Origin: Flabesymbios commensalis
Taxonomy: Eukaryota > Annelida > Polychaeta > Terebellida > Flabelligeridae
Reading direction: 5' to 3'
Assembly: GCA_964017125.1 (NCBI GenBank)
Contig: OZ024915.1
Location: 73,228,032 to 73,292,031, forward strand
Length of the DNA: 64,000 nt
Shown here: piece by piece, positions 42,405-51,030 of the stretch
Position numbering within the stretch: the first letter of the stretch is position 1
Layout of the letters: each line of letters opens with the position of its first letter
Translations under genes and position numbers: made by a program
The notes under the pieces: model-generated
Databases searched by the model: none
Told to the model about the DNA's origin: nothing
The model's input: only the letters and a program-made list of their open reading frames with translations

Positions 42405-43012
42405 TAACAACTGACATAAAGTCCAAGGCGATGTAACACAGACTTAGAAGCGACGTAGCAGCTGATTGCTTAGCATCCATCGAGACAGACTTTGGCCCAG
42501 CATTGTATATTGTTGTTGGGCTGGGCTTCTGGGCATACCTTATATACTTTTTTCTTGAGTTAAAACACACCACTACATTATTTTCTTGTACGACCGCTAC
42601 ATTCTCAGCCGGAAATGGAGAGTTATTGGTCATCAAGTACAGGCCAATTATCATGGTAGGCCTGTGGTACTATAATCAGTCAGGTGTGACCGAGCTGTTG
42701 ATTATGAGGGATCCTCACTATGGTCAGATGTGTTTTAAGTCAGTTAAAACCTTTCGGAGTCCTACATTCTTAGCTGTGAAAAATGCCTCGGCCTCCGGCC
42801 TCGACTTTTTTCACAGCTATATGAATGTAGAGCTCCTCGAGCTTTATCCTATACATGAAGTCCAAGTCCACCTGACTCAGACTTAAAAGCAACGTAGCAT
42901 CATTCACTGATTGTTTAAAATCCACCGAGACAGACGTTTGCTCAGCATTCTATATTGTTGTTGTGCTGGGCTTTGGTGTCTTCTGGGCATACCTTATATA
43001 CTTTTTTCTTGA
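42405..43012 (-). mobile_element. TIR-R (42560-42858) flanked by a duplicated segment
   Basis: 42412-42560 and 42862-43012 are about 150-bp direct repeats (CATACCTTATATACTTTTTTC ends both). Between them lies a reverse TIR-R from TTAAAACACACCACTAC to GAGCTTTATCCTATACA, with hairpin CCTACATTCTTAGCTGTG / CACAGCTATATGAATGTAG. The repeats are too long for a TSD. Confidence 0.75.
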
Positions 43013-43026
43013 GATAGACAGCATTA

Positions 43027-43770
43027 GATGATTTCCTTTGGGGAATTACAGTTGAGGTACCGTATCTGGAAGTGGAATAAGGAGCACGTACGTATCCTGG
43101 TCAACATTTAAAACTACCCACTACATGTTTTCTTTGTTCGACCGCTACATTCTAAATTATCATGGTGGGCCTATTAAAACCTTTAGGAGTCCTACATTCT
43201 TAGCTGTGAAAAAGATGATTTCCTTTGGGGAATTACAGTTAAAGTACCGTATCTGGAAATGGAATAAGGAGCACGTACGTATCCTGGTCAACATTTAAAA
43301 CTACCCACTACATGTTTTCTTTGTTCGACCGCTACATTCTAAATTATCATGGTGGGCCTATTAAAACCTTTAGGAGTCCTACATTCTTAGCTGTGAAAAA
43401 GATGATTTCCTTTGGGGAATTACAGTTAAAGTACCGTATCTGGAAATGGAATAAGGAGCACGTACGTATCCTGGTCAACATTTAAAACACCCCACTACAT
43501 GTTTTCCTTGTTCGACCGCTACATTCTAAATTATCATGGTGGGCCAATTACAACCTTTAGGAGTCCTACATTCTTAGCTGTGAAAAAGGCCTCGGCCTCC
43601 GGCCTCAAACTTTTTCACAGCTAAGAATGTAGAGTTCCTCGGGTTTATCCTATACGTAGACAACATTGGATGATTTCCTTAGGGGAATTAGAGTTGAAGT
43701 ACCGTATCTACAAGTGGAATGAGGAGCACGTACGTGTCCTGTTCAACATGTAAACCATTTACCAGCTAAG
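43027..43770 (-). repeat. 187-bp tandem repeat built from a TIR-R end
   Basis: GATGATTTCCTTTGGGGAA starts at 43027, 43214 and 43401, exactly 187 bp apart, and again at 43669 after a complete TIR-R hairpin. Each unit contains the left half of reverse TIR-R (CATGTTTTCTTTGTTCGACC to CTTAGCTGTGAAAAA). Confidence 0.9.
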
Positions 43771-43792
43771 TGATTTTATTCTTTACCTTAGT

Positions 43793-43885
43793 TATCCTGC
43801 TACTATTTATTTTCACCCACTTTAAGTGGTGCCTTGCTATCACCACCAACAACTTCAAGTCGATAGAAATGATTCTTCTGTTTTA
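43793..43885 (+). mobile_element. TTAA-B hairpin fragment
   Basis: CACCCACTTTAAGTGGTGCC and CACCAACAACTTCAAGTCG are the two arms, diverged. CCTGCTA precedes, as in the 23-kb copy. Confidence 0.5.
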
Positions 43886-44021
43886 TTGAGATTCAAAAGT
43901 GCAGATGTATATGTCTGACAATCTTAATTAGGTCCAAAATGCACATCTACAGACCTGTGCAATGCGGTTACAATCAGCCGATAGGTTTCCAAGAGAGCTT
44001 TTAAAGCACGTCATCTAAGTC

Positions 44022-44363
44022 TTTACGTCAAGGAGAGGGCGGGGGCCCTAGGGTAGTGGTTAGCACCGCTGTCTTTCACGCCAGAGTCCGGGGTTCGGTT
44101 CCCGGTCTCGGCGGTTTGAAAGAAACAAAATTGTTTCTTCCCCATCCACGTGTGAAAGTTAGTATTGTGGGGAGCCTCCGTGACCGAGAGGTAGCGTGCT
44201 CGGCCTCAGACCGCCAGGGCTCGAATTTCGAATCTTGTGTCTGGAGGACAGTGTCATCTCAATCATCTCACCATCCTCAGGAGGTTCTCCTGGCCCAGTT
44301 TAGCCTATATGTGCACAAAGGTGGCCTAAAGCCCGATTCATTTCATTTTTTACGTCAAGGAGA
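44022..44363 (+). mobile_element. SINE-D, young copy with 15-bp TSD
   Basis: TTTACGTCAAGGAGA at 44022-44036 and 44349-44363. Head 1 at 44041-44116 (A-box AGGGTAGTGGTTAGCACC; B-box GGTTCGGTTCCC). Head 2 from about 44168 (GGGGAGCCTCCGTGACCGAG; B-like GGCTCGAATTTCGAATC). The tail is ATTCATTTCATTT. I use this copy as the reference. Confidence 0.97.
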
Positions 44364-44657
44364 AAGAACGAAATTCGATATATTCGTAGATACGAATATA
44401 CGAGCCGCGAAGCATCGAGTATATTCGGATCTACGAATCTATTGTAATTGAGTTCTTTCTTCGACCTAGAATACACAGAATATGTGCAGATGTTGCTGTA
44501 GAAAACCTCAATTTCATTGTCAGTATGGCTAATCCATGAAATATTAGACTTGCAGTTTCAGGCTGCAGGTAAATGGCTGACCTCGAGAACAAAGGGGTGT
44601 TCACACCCACAACTCTATTGTAGTCTAAATTATATAACCACACGTTTCTATAAACAT

Positions 44658-44767
44658 CCCTGCAGACACGAGACATGGGCGCAGTGCTAGTCCAGTGTTG
44701 ACCCACTATCGTCGATGTTCGCCCAGCGCTGGACCGGCGTTGTGCTTAATGTCTCGTCCTTGCTGGC
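44658..44767. mobile_element. Pal-H palindrome within the retrocopy
   Basis: CCCTGCAGACACGAGACATG and TAATGTCTCGTCCTTGCTGG ends. Core ACTATCGTCGATGTTCGCCC. Confidence 0.75.
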
Positions 44768-44880
44768 ATGTCTTTCAGGTCACTTGTGTAATACACTTTT
44801 CACCTCTATGTCATGGCGGACCGTGGGCCTCTGCTTATGCACGCTGTAATATATTCTTCGATTTCACACATGATACAATA

Positions 44881-44984
44881 CCCTGCAAACACGATACATC
44901 GGCCCGGTGCTGGGCCAATGTTGGGCCAGTGGACGCTGGCCCACATTGGACCAACATTGGGTCGATGTGTCGTGTTTTCTAGGT
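44881..44984. mobile_element. Pal-H palindrome within the retrocopy
   Basis: CCCTGCAAACACGATACATC against GATGTGTCGTGTTTTCTAGG. The core AATGTTGGGCCAGTGGACGC / TGGCCCACATT is well paired. Confidence 0.85.
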
Positions 44985-44998
44985 ACCCACCAGGCGCG

Positions 44999-45176
44999 GA
45001 GGTTTGGTCCGATGCTGGGGCAAGGTTTGGACAGCGTCGATGATGCTGGAACAACATTGCGCCAGCGCTGGTCAAACCTCTCGTGTTTGAAAGATATGCG
45101 ATGTACTGGGCCGGTGTTGGTTCTTCGTTCTTCTACACTGGACGGACACCGGCTCAATGCTTCCTGTGTTTTTTAA
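44999..45176. mobile_element. Pal-H palindrome and a half copy
   Basis: GAGGTTTGGTCCGATGCTGG and CCAGCGCTGGTCAAACCTC pair; the GAGGTTTG arm is unique to this copy. 45105-45176 has a further weak half (GGGCCGGTGTTGG / ACACCGGCTCAATG). Confidence 0.75.
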
Positions 45177-45399
45177 TGTATAATTATGCCTTTTAACTAT
45201 CATTATTATGTATGTTTTTTTACCTATATTACATGTTTTGTAATAATCACTGTATCGAATAGTTTTATCAATAAAAAAAAAAAGACTTGCAGTTTCATGG
45301 TTAAACCCGTATATAGTGCACGACCTGACAAAATAACAGTAGATTCGTAGATCCGAATTGACTGTTTTAACAATAGACTGACGTCACAGGTGTATTTTA

Positions 45400-45960
45400 A
45401 TTATATGTATTCAGTCCAAGTAATCAACCTACTGAACTCTAAACAATATAGGTTTTTTAGAACTGTTACAAGGAACCTTTCAGTACTATTCCCATGCGAC
45501 CCCAGGAGAACCCTTGCAGGGTTCTCCTGGGATCGCATGGTGGTAGTACTGAAGGGTTCTTTTCAAAGAACCTATATTATTTAAAGTGTTGGTTCTAAAG
45601 CAAACCATCTTAGTCTATACTTATAAGTATTCAGTCTAAGTATGCAACCTAATTGGTTCTAAAGCAAACCATCTTAGTTTATACTTATAAGTATTCAGTC
45701 TAAGTATTTAACCTAATTGGTTCTAAAGCAAACCATCTTAGTCTATACTTATAAGTATTCAGTCTAAGTATTTAACCTAATTGGTTCTGAAGCAAACCAT
45801 CTTAGTTTTTACTTATATGTAGTCAGTCTAATTATTCAACCCTACTTGGTTTTAAGGCAAATCATCATAGTCTTTACTCATATGTATTCAACCTACTTGG
45901 TTCTAATATACTAAGGCAAATCATCTTGATCTTAGTCTCTACTTATTATAAGTAATCAGC
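45400..45960. repeat. 64-bp minisatellite, about 6 units, interrupted
   Basis: The unit contains GGTTCTAAAGCAAACCATCT and ACTTATAAGTATTCAGTCTA. The first part (45400-45434) is separated from the rest by the inverted-repeat element at 45435-45592. Units decay toward the right. Confidence 0.88.
45435..45592. mobile_element. TA-type MITE (ACTCTAAACAATATAGG ends), copy 1
   Basis: ACTCTAAACAATATAGGTT faces AACCTATATTATTTAAAGTGT. The interior ACCCCAGGAGAACCCTTGC pairs with GCAGGGTTCTCCTGGGAT. It is nearly a full palindrome and sits inside the 64-bp array. Confidence 0.82.
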
Positions 45961-46135
45961 TGACTTGCTGTTCATGGCATACATGTATAGAATAAAATGA
46001 TAATAAACATTGCTGTTGATTTAATTTCACCAAATACCGCAGTGAAATGAGCAGTATAACCTCTAGAATTTCACCACAGAAAGTACAAGCTCGGAGGATC
46101 TAACAGAAGACACAGAGTACAATCTCAATAATAAT

Positions 46136-46220
46136 TCACCCTAATTTTCGCTTATTTCCATCAGAAAAGTTAAGATCACTCTTAGCTTTTCTAATGGAAA
46201 TAAGCGAAAGTTAGGATAAG
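46136..46220. mobile_element. small palindromic element
   Basis: TTTTCGCTTATTTCCAT..AGAAAAGTTAAGA pairs with CTTAGCTTTTCT..ATGGAAATAAGCGAAA around a short centre. Arms are about 34 bp with few mismatches. Confidence 0.7.
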
Positions 46221-46547
46221 ATCTATTAGGTTTTCCAGAGTGATGGTTCCACTGGCTTATTGTAGTGCTCGTAAATATTGTGTAGTTTTTGGTGGGCCCC
46301 CCCACATAAACACTTCTGACCGCCATGTTGCCGCTGACACTGGGAGCCATTATGTAAATTTGACGATCACTTATTCCTTGGCCCGGGATAAACAGGCGGA
46401 TCCCGAGGATTCTTTGTCAGATGCTCCCGCACTGATGGCTTAAAATCCAGATCCTTCCAGCCGCATCCTGGTATAGCTGGATTCTGTGGCCATCAGATTG
46501 TCCCATGAGTGCACGACGTTGTACCAATTGATGGCCGACCAGCTCGC

Positions 46548-46694
46548 TACACTCTAAACAATATAGGTTCTGTAGAAGAGAACCTTCAGTACTATTACCA
46601 TGCAACCCCTGGAGAACCATGCAGGGTTCTCCTGGGGTTGCATTGTAATAGTACTGAATATTTTTTTTAAAAACCCCTATATTGTTAGAGTGTA
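46548..46694. mobile_element. TA-type MITE, copy 2
   Basis: CACTCTAAACAATATAGGTTC faces CCTATATTGTTAGAGTG and is bounded by TA on each side, as expected for Tc1/mariner-type elements. The interior hairpin is GGAGAACCATGCAGGGTTCTCC. It is inserted in duplication copy 1 only. Confidence 0.88.
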
Positions 46695-46766
46695 CGTTGT
46701 CCTGCCATGCTTGTGGGATAGCTGTTGTGTCTACACAGACACCTCACATGCTCACGGACTGATGGC

Positions 46767-46949
46767 TTAACCCATGTGGCGATGAAATATGCGTGTATAA
46801 ATCATAAAGACCAAAGGGTTTTTTTCAATTTGAAATCATTATTAATGTCTTAGTTAGCTTTTTCCGCTTTATTGGAACACCTATATGGTCTGCGGCCAGT
46901 GTACATCTTTTTAATCGTCTAAAGTCGATCCCCGCGCTGCAAGGGTTGA
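46767..46949 (+). mobile_element. TTAA-A element with paralogous empty site
   Basis: TTAA at 46767-46770 and TTGA at 46946-46949. The left part CCCATGTGGCGATGAAATAT and right part GATCCCCGCGCTGCAAGGG are diverged family ends. The equivalent spot in copy 1 (46440-46443) is a single TTAA without an insert. Confidence 0.9.
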
Positions 46950-47033
46950 GGTCCGGATCCATCCAGCCGCATCCTGGTATCACTGCACATTGTAATCATC
47001 AAATTGTCCCAATCGATGGCCGACGAGCTCGCT

Positions 47034-47432
47034 ATAATAGGGTGAAAAACCTAACTTTCATGACCACTTTCTGGCTAAGATGTTTTGACTATTGATTTGA
47101 CATCTTGTAACTCTTAGAAAAAAATTCCCCTCTGTCCCTCGCAAAAGTCCCGGCATTTTTTTCTAGAGGCGTACATTCAAAATGGCCCCTGGCGCATTTA
47201 AAAAAAATACCTTTTGAAGTATAAAAGCTATAATTATGAATACATACACTTTTTTTTTGTTGGACATGTGTTTTAATACTAAACTGACGTCAGAAACGGA
47301 TTCATTGTGGTCAAATTATCCAAAAACTGTATTTACTCATATTTATAGATTTTATGTTTTAAAGTTATTTTTTAATAATGGCGCGAGCGGCCATTTTGGA
47401 TTTACGCCTCTGTGTTTTTCACCCTACTACTA
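47034..47432. mobile_element. 0.4-kb TIR element (AGGGTGAAAAACC ends)
   Basis: TAATAGGGTGAAAAACCTAA faces GTGTTTTTCACCCTACTAC with TA flanks. It contains CTTTTGAAGTATAAAAGC and a 72-codon frame without motif. It occupies, in duplication copy 2, the site that copy 1 filled with the TA-type MITE. Confidence 0.75.
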
Positions 47433-47573
47433 CGTTGTCCCACCATGCTTGTGAGAGAGCTGTTGTATGTGTACACCTTAAAATCGTTACTTTATGAGCT
47501 TAAAAATAGCAATGGGCACTTCTGATCTAAATAAAGGGAATACAGCAAAGACAAAAGGAAACCTTAACCCTTA

Positions 47574-47795
47574 CAGTGCCGTGATCGACTTTAGTCGTCA
47601 GAATCTGACCTCTGTCGACGCCAAATTCTGACGACTAAAGTCGATCCCCGCACTGTAAGATTAAAAATGTTTCTAATAACATAGGTATTCAAATGAGTCC
47701 GAAAGAGCTAACTAAGACATTTAAGATGATTTCAAATTGAAAAAACCCTTTGGTCTCCATATTTTATTTTTTATTTTTAGCGTTGTAAGGGTTAC
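47574..47795 (-). mobile_element. TTAA-A element, complete
   Basis: TTAACCCTTACAGTGCCGTG at the left. Hairpin TTAGTCGTCAGAATCTGACC / AAATTCTGACGACTAAAG, body AAACCCTTTGGTCTCC, right end GCGTTGTAAGGGTTA. Confidence 0.85.
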
Positions 47796-47805
47796 GATGT
47801 AAAAT

Positions 47806-47970
47806 ATCAACCCTTTGTCCGCCATGTTATCTTTTTATAGCCATTTGAAGTTGTGTCTCGCTACAGCGACTCACAACGTCAAGTTGGTGAACAAATATTT
47901 TATTCTCAAATAACAGTCATTTAACATGCTGATAAAAACAGATTAAAAACGACTTTAATCATGCTAGCGC
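47806..47970 (+). mobile_element. TTAA-B2 element, right end eroded
   Basis: ATCAACCCTTTGTCCGCCAT at the left, hairpin GAAGTTGTGTCTCGCTACAG / CGACTCACAACGTCAAG, body CTGATAAAAACAGATTAAAAAC. Confidence 0.7.
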
Positions 47971-48304
47971 AGGCAAATGAACGCAAATAAGTTTATTCAT
48001 AATTACATTAGAAAAAAACTGTTACCATGGTTACGTCAATGTCGAGCAATTCAGTATTTTCGTTTATCAGGAGCAGTGAGTTTAAATTTCCAAATGTTGG
48101 AAACTATAAGAACATTAAAAACTGTAAAAAACGGTAAAAACATTTAAATAAAACTACAAAAAAAGTACAAAAAAAACATATACAAATGTAAAAAGATATA
48201 ACCTAAAAAATAAGCAAAAACTGCGATTGTGAACGGCATGTATAGTACCTTTTCAGATTCTGTAGGTTACCCTAAACATGCAAAGTGCAAAATATCCAGT
48301 ATAT
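47971..48304. other. A-rich unique stretch
   Basis: 48120-48210 is dominated by AAAAACTGT/AAAACGGT words without regular period. No gene seen. Confidence 0.35.
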
Positions 48305-48307
48305 CGA

Positions 48308-48952
48308 ACTATGTATAGGATAAAGCCCGAGGAGCTCTACATTCTTAGTTGTAGAAAAGGCGGAGGCTGGAGGCCGAGGCCTTTTCCACAGCTAAGAATG
48401 TAGAGGTCCGAGAGTTTTAACTGACTTAAAACACACCCGACTATAATGATGACCCCTCATAATCAACAGCTCGGTCACACCTGACTTATTATAGCACCAT
48501 AGGCCTACCATGATAATTGGTCTGTACTTGATCAACAATAACTCTTCATTCCCGGCTTAAAATGTAGTGGTCGGAAATGAAATGAAATGAAATGAATCGG
48601 GCTTCAGGCCACCTTTGTGCACATATAGGCTAAACTGGGCCAGGAGAATCTCCTGAGGATGGTGAGATGATTGAGATGACACTGTCCTCCAGACACAGGA
48701 TTCGAAATTCGAGCCCTGGCGGTCTGAGGCCGAGCACGCTACCTCTCGGTCACGGAGGCTCCCCACAATACTAACTTTCACACGTGGATGGGGAAGAAAC
48801 AATTTTTGTTTCTTTCAAACCGCCGAGATCGGGAACCGAACCCCGGACTCTGGCGTGAAAGGCAGCGGTGCTAACCACTACCCTAGGGCCCCCGCCCATA
48901 AACGACTAGGGGTGTAGTGGTCGGACAAAGCAAATAATGTAGTGGTGTGTAT
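48308..48952 (+). mobile_element. TIR-R element split by a SINE
   Basis: Starts TATAGGATAAAGCCCGAGGA, hairpin CTACATTCTTAGTTGTAG / CAGCTAAGAATGTAG, body to AAAATGTAGTGGTCGG. After the SINE it resumes TGTAGTGGTCGGACAAAG and ends AATGTAGTGGTGTGTATTAA. Confidence 0.88.
48563..48924 (-). mobile_element. SINE-D, young copy with 12-bp TSD, in TIR-R
   Basis: TGTAGTGGTCGG at 48563-48574 and 48913-48924. Reverse copy with tail of four AATGA-type repeats. There are 15 extra bases (ATAAACGACTAGGGG) between head 1 and the TSD, a small 5' transduction or filler. Confidence 0.95.
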
Positions 48953-49030
48953 TAATTATAGTGTATGTGATTAATGACATCCAGTCAGATCTATGAGAGC
49001 GTTGTCTTTTACATATGCCTCATCCTAGCA

Positions 49031-49519
49031 TTAACCCTTTAAGCCCTCACGATGCTTTAACACTTTCAAACCTGACTTTAACATTGTCATCTTAATCCAC
49101 TAAAAGCCGTGAATGGCCGTCGCAATTCTCGACTAGTAGTGGGTGAAGATGTTTTAATGTGATTTAAAAATTAAAGAAAATTGTCATGTATTGATAAACC
49201 AGTTTCATGGAAATTTTCGTTCTAAAATCCTTTGTTGCAGGAAAATTAAGTCTGTTTTCAAGGATGTAAAATGATGTTTTACATCGTGAGGGTCTAAAGG
49301 GTTAAAGCATCATTCCTTCTCTGAAGAATGCCTTAAATTACTGAAACCTAGTGGTTTTAGAACGAAAATTTTGATGGAATTGTTTTAAAAATAACAGTAT
49401 AGTTTTTCTTTTTTCACCCACTTCAAGTCATTTTCATCCACTACAAGTCGAGAATTGCTGCAATTCTCGACTTGTAGTGAATGAGATGACAATGGTAAAT
49501 TCATCCTTGAAATGGTTAA
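49031..49519 (+). mobile_element. TTAA-C element hosting another TTAA-C
   Basis: TTAA at 49031-49034 and 49516-49519. The left end CCCTTTAAGCCCTCACGATG is followed by TTTAA, then the guest. Host sequence resumes AGCATCATTCCTTCTCTGAA and runs to the hairpin CCACTACAAGTCGAGAATTG / CAATTCTCGACTTGTAGTG. Confidence 0.9.
49057..49305 (-). mobile_element. TTAA-C guest inserted in TTAA-C
   Basis: TTAA at 49057-49060 and 49302-49305. Reverse orientation: CACTTTCAAACCTGACTTTA on the left and CATCGTGAGGGTCTAAAGGG on the right. The target is the host's own GATGCTTTAAAGCATC. Confidence 0.92.
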
Positions 49520-49969
49520 GGGGTCGTATAGATATATGTTCAGGTGGTATGCATAACAACATATTGGACATAATGCTGCTTCTATAATTACAGCTTTTCA
49601 CCGGCAATGGACATGCTATCTATTATGGTTTTGATGCATATGAACTTGTATGACTAGGATTGATGCGCTTAAGGAGTTATATATATATCGTACCCTAACA
49701 ACTTCGTTTTCTATTATCATATGAAATTTAAATGTCGCTTGAGATGGCAATGTTTATTTCTATTGTTCATCACCTTTACATTTTCAAAACATCCATAGTT
49801 AAAGGATGTGTATTATTACAAACGGTCAATCATATTACTACATGCGTAGACTCTTTGCTAAAATGACAACAAGTTTAGAACTGCATCTATCTCCCATTGT
49901 ATTAGACTTATTGTTGTAGACCTGCGGCAGCTCTAACATCCCATCACAGAGGAGACATTGACTTCAAAT
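49520..49969. other. no feature recognised
   Basis: Unique sequence. 49930-49969 contains scraps that may be the left part of the TTAA-A copy at 50263. Confidence 0.35.
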
Positions 49970-50262
49970 AAAAAACACCACTACATTATTTTCTTTGTCC
50001 AACCACGACATTCCAAGCCGGGAATGGAGAGTTATTGTTCATCAAGTGGAGACCAATTATCATGATAGGCCTATGGTTCTATAATCAGTCAGATGTGACA
50101 GAGCTGTTGATTATAAGGGATTTTCATTATGGTCGGATGTGTTTTAAGTCAGGTAAAACCCTCGGAGCTCTATATTCTTAGCTTTGAAAAGAGCCTCGGC
50201 CTTCGTCCTCGGCCCTTTGCAAAGCTAAGAATGTAGGGCTCTGAGGGTTTTACCCTATACAT
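49970..50262 (-). mobile_element. TIR-R element
   Basis: From AAAAAACACCACTACATTAT to GGGTTTTACCCTATACAT. Hairpin TATATTCTTAGCTTTGAAAAG / CTTTGCAAAGCTAAGAATGTA. It appears to lie inside a reverse TTAA-A copy. Confidence 0.82.
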
Positions 50263-50324
50263 AAAAAACACTGTGTTCTCTTGGTTTATATAAAAATATT
50301 TCAGCGCTTCAAGGGTTAGATAAA
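50263..50324 (-). mobile_element. TTAA-A right end
   Basis: TTCTCTTGGTTTATATAAAA and TTTCAGCGCTTCAAGGGTTA match the family's reverse right end. The rest is left of the TIR-R insert and badly eroded. Confidence 0.6.
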
Positions 50325-50510
50325 ATGGTGGTACTTATAATTATAAGTATTATTTTTATATTTAATTTATGTCCAGTATTGGTGAATGCTCGTGTTACTC
50401 TACTTTTTGCCTTTTTTGATTAATGATGTCAGCACGTTATAAAACTCACCGACCATACTGTGAAATGAATACAATCTCTGTGTAAGGTCAGAGGTTAAGA
50501 AGAAACAAAA

Positions 50511-50558
50511 CTGGCTAAATGTTGGGCTCCCGTATTCTACGTTGGACCAACATTATGT
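50511..50558. mobile_element. Pal-H core
   Basis: CTAAATGTTGGGCTCCCGTA with ACGTTGGACCAACATTATG. No outer ends. Confidence 0.6.
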
Positions 50559-50573
50559 CTGTGCAATGATGAG

Positions 50574-50915
50574 CAGTCTCTGTGTAAAAAAAATGTAATG
50601 AATCGGGCTTAATGGCACCTTTGTGCACATATAGGCTAAACTGGGCCAAGAGAACCTCCTGAGGATGTTGAGATGAATGAGATGACACTGCCCTCCAGGC
50701 ACAGGATTCGAAATTCGAGCCCTGGCGGTCTGAGGCTTAGTACGCTACCTCTCGGTCACGGAGGCTCCCCACAATACTGAGTTTCACACGTGGATGGGGA
50801 AGAAACATTTGTGTTTCTTTCAAACCGCCGAGACCGGGAACCGAGCCCCGAACTCTAGCGTGAGAGGCAGCGGTGCTAACCATTACCCTATGGCCCCCGC
50901 CCAGTCTCTGTGTAA
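50574..50915 (-). mobile_element. SINE-D, young copy with 14-bp TSD
   Basis: CAGTCTCTGTGTAA at 50574-50587 and 50902-50915. Both heads are present with a few more changes than the other young copies. The tail is a single TTACATT-type unit. Confidence 0.95.
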
Positions 50916-50928
50916 GATCGGAGGTGAT

Positions 50929-50982
50929 GCTGGCTTATTGTTGGGCCACTGTTCTCAACGTTGGCCCAACATTAAGCCAGCT
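50929..50982. mobile_element. Pal-H core
   Basis: GCTGGCTTATTGTTGGGCC pairs with GGCCCAACATTAAGCCAGC around ACTGTTCTCAACGTT. The GCTGGCTTA arm is private to this copy. Confidence 0.85.
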
Positions 50983-51030
50983 GGGGTTTAAGCCTGTGAA
51001 ATGATGAGCAATCCCTAAAAGATCAGAGGT

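Larger units (their letters stand above)
44561..45282 (+). mobile_element. poly-A retrocopy with 15-bp TSD
   Basis: AGACTTGCAGTTTCA lies at 44546-44560 and 45283-45297. The 722-bp insert ends AGTTTTATCAATAAAAAAA, an AATAAA followed by an A tail. It has no SINE head and no frame that spans it, and it carries three or four Pal-H units. It could be a processed copy of a non-coding transcript or a 5'-truncated LINE end. Confidence 0.88.
44022..45395 (+). mobile_element. P6 element carrying two retro-insertions
   Basis: Host sequence: TACGTCAAGGAGA (44025), GAACGAAATTCGATATATTCG (44367 on) to 44560, then from 45298 to AGACTGACGTCACAGGTGTA. Removing both inserts gives about 300 bp that follows 17776-18053. 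Confidence 0.75.
46419..47478. repeat. tandem duplication (about 190-bp unit) with three insertions
   Basis: Copy 1: 46419-46547 plus 46695-46752. Copy 2: 46753-46769, 46950-47035 and 47431-47478. Shared words are GATGGCTTAA, CCAGCCGCATCCTGGTAT, ATGGCCGAC.AGCTCGCTA and ACGTTGTCC.CCATGCTTGTG. Confidence 0.85.
50460..51030. repeat. about 110-bp tandem units, each carrying Pal-H
   Basis: ATCTCTGTGTAAG.TC.GAGGT recurs at 50474 and 50904, and AAAGATCAGAGGTGAAGAG at 51017. Pal-H cores sit at 50511-50558 and 50929-50982, and GTGAAATGATGAGCA-like words close the units. A SINE splits the second unit. Confidence 0.7.

Noticed and set aside
44056-44451. A repeated 80-130 codon protein (VSTAAFHARVRGSVPGLGG...) also at 7925, 26746, 41069, 48557 and 61909
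   Set aside because: It is SINE-D read as protein. The copies are young and nearly identical, so openness is no evidence of selection; it includes Pol III promoter boxes.
44695-45176. Four overlapping frames on both strands
   Set aside because: They run through Pal-H palindromes in a retrocopy; symmetry of the palindromes opens both strands.
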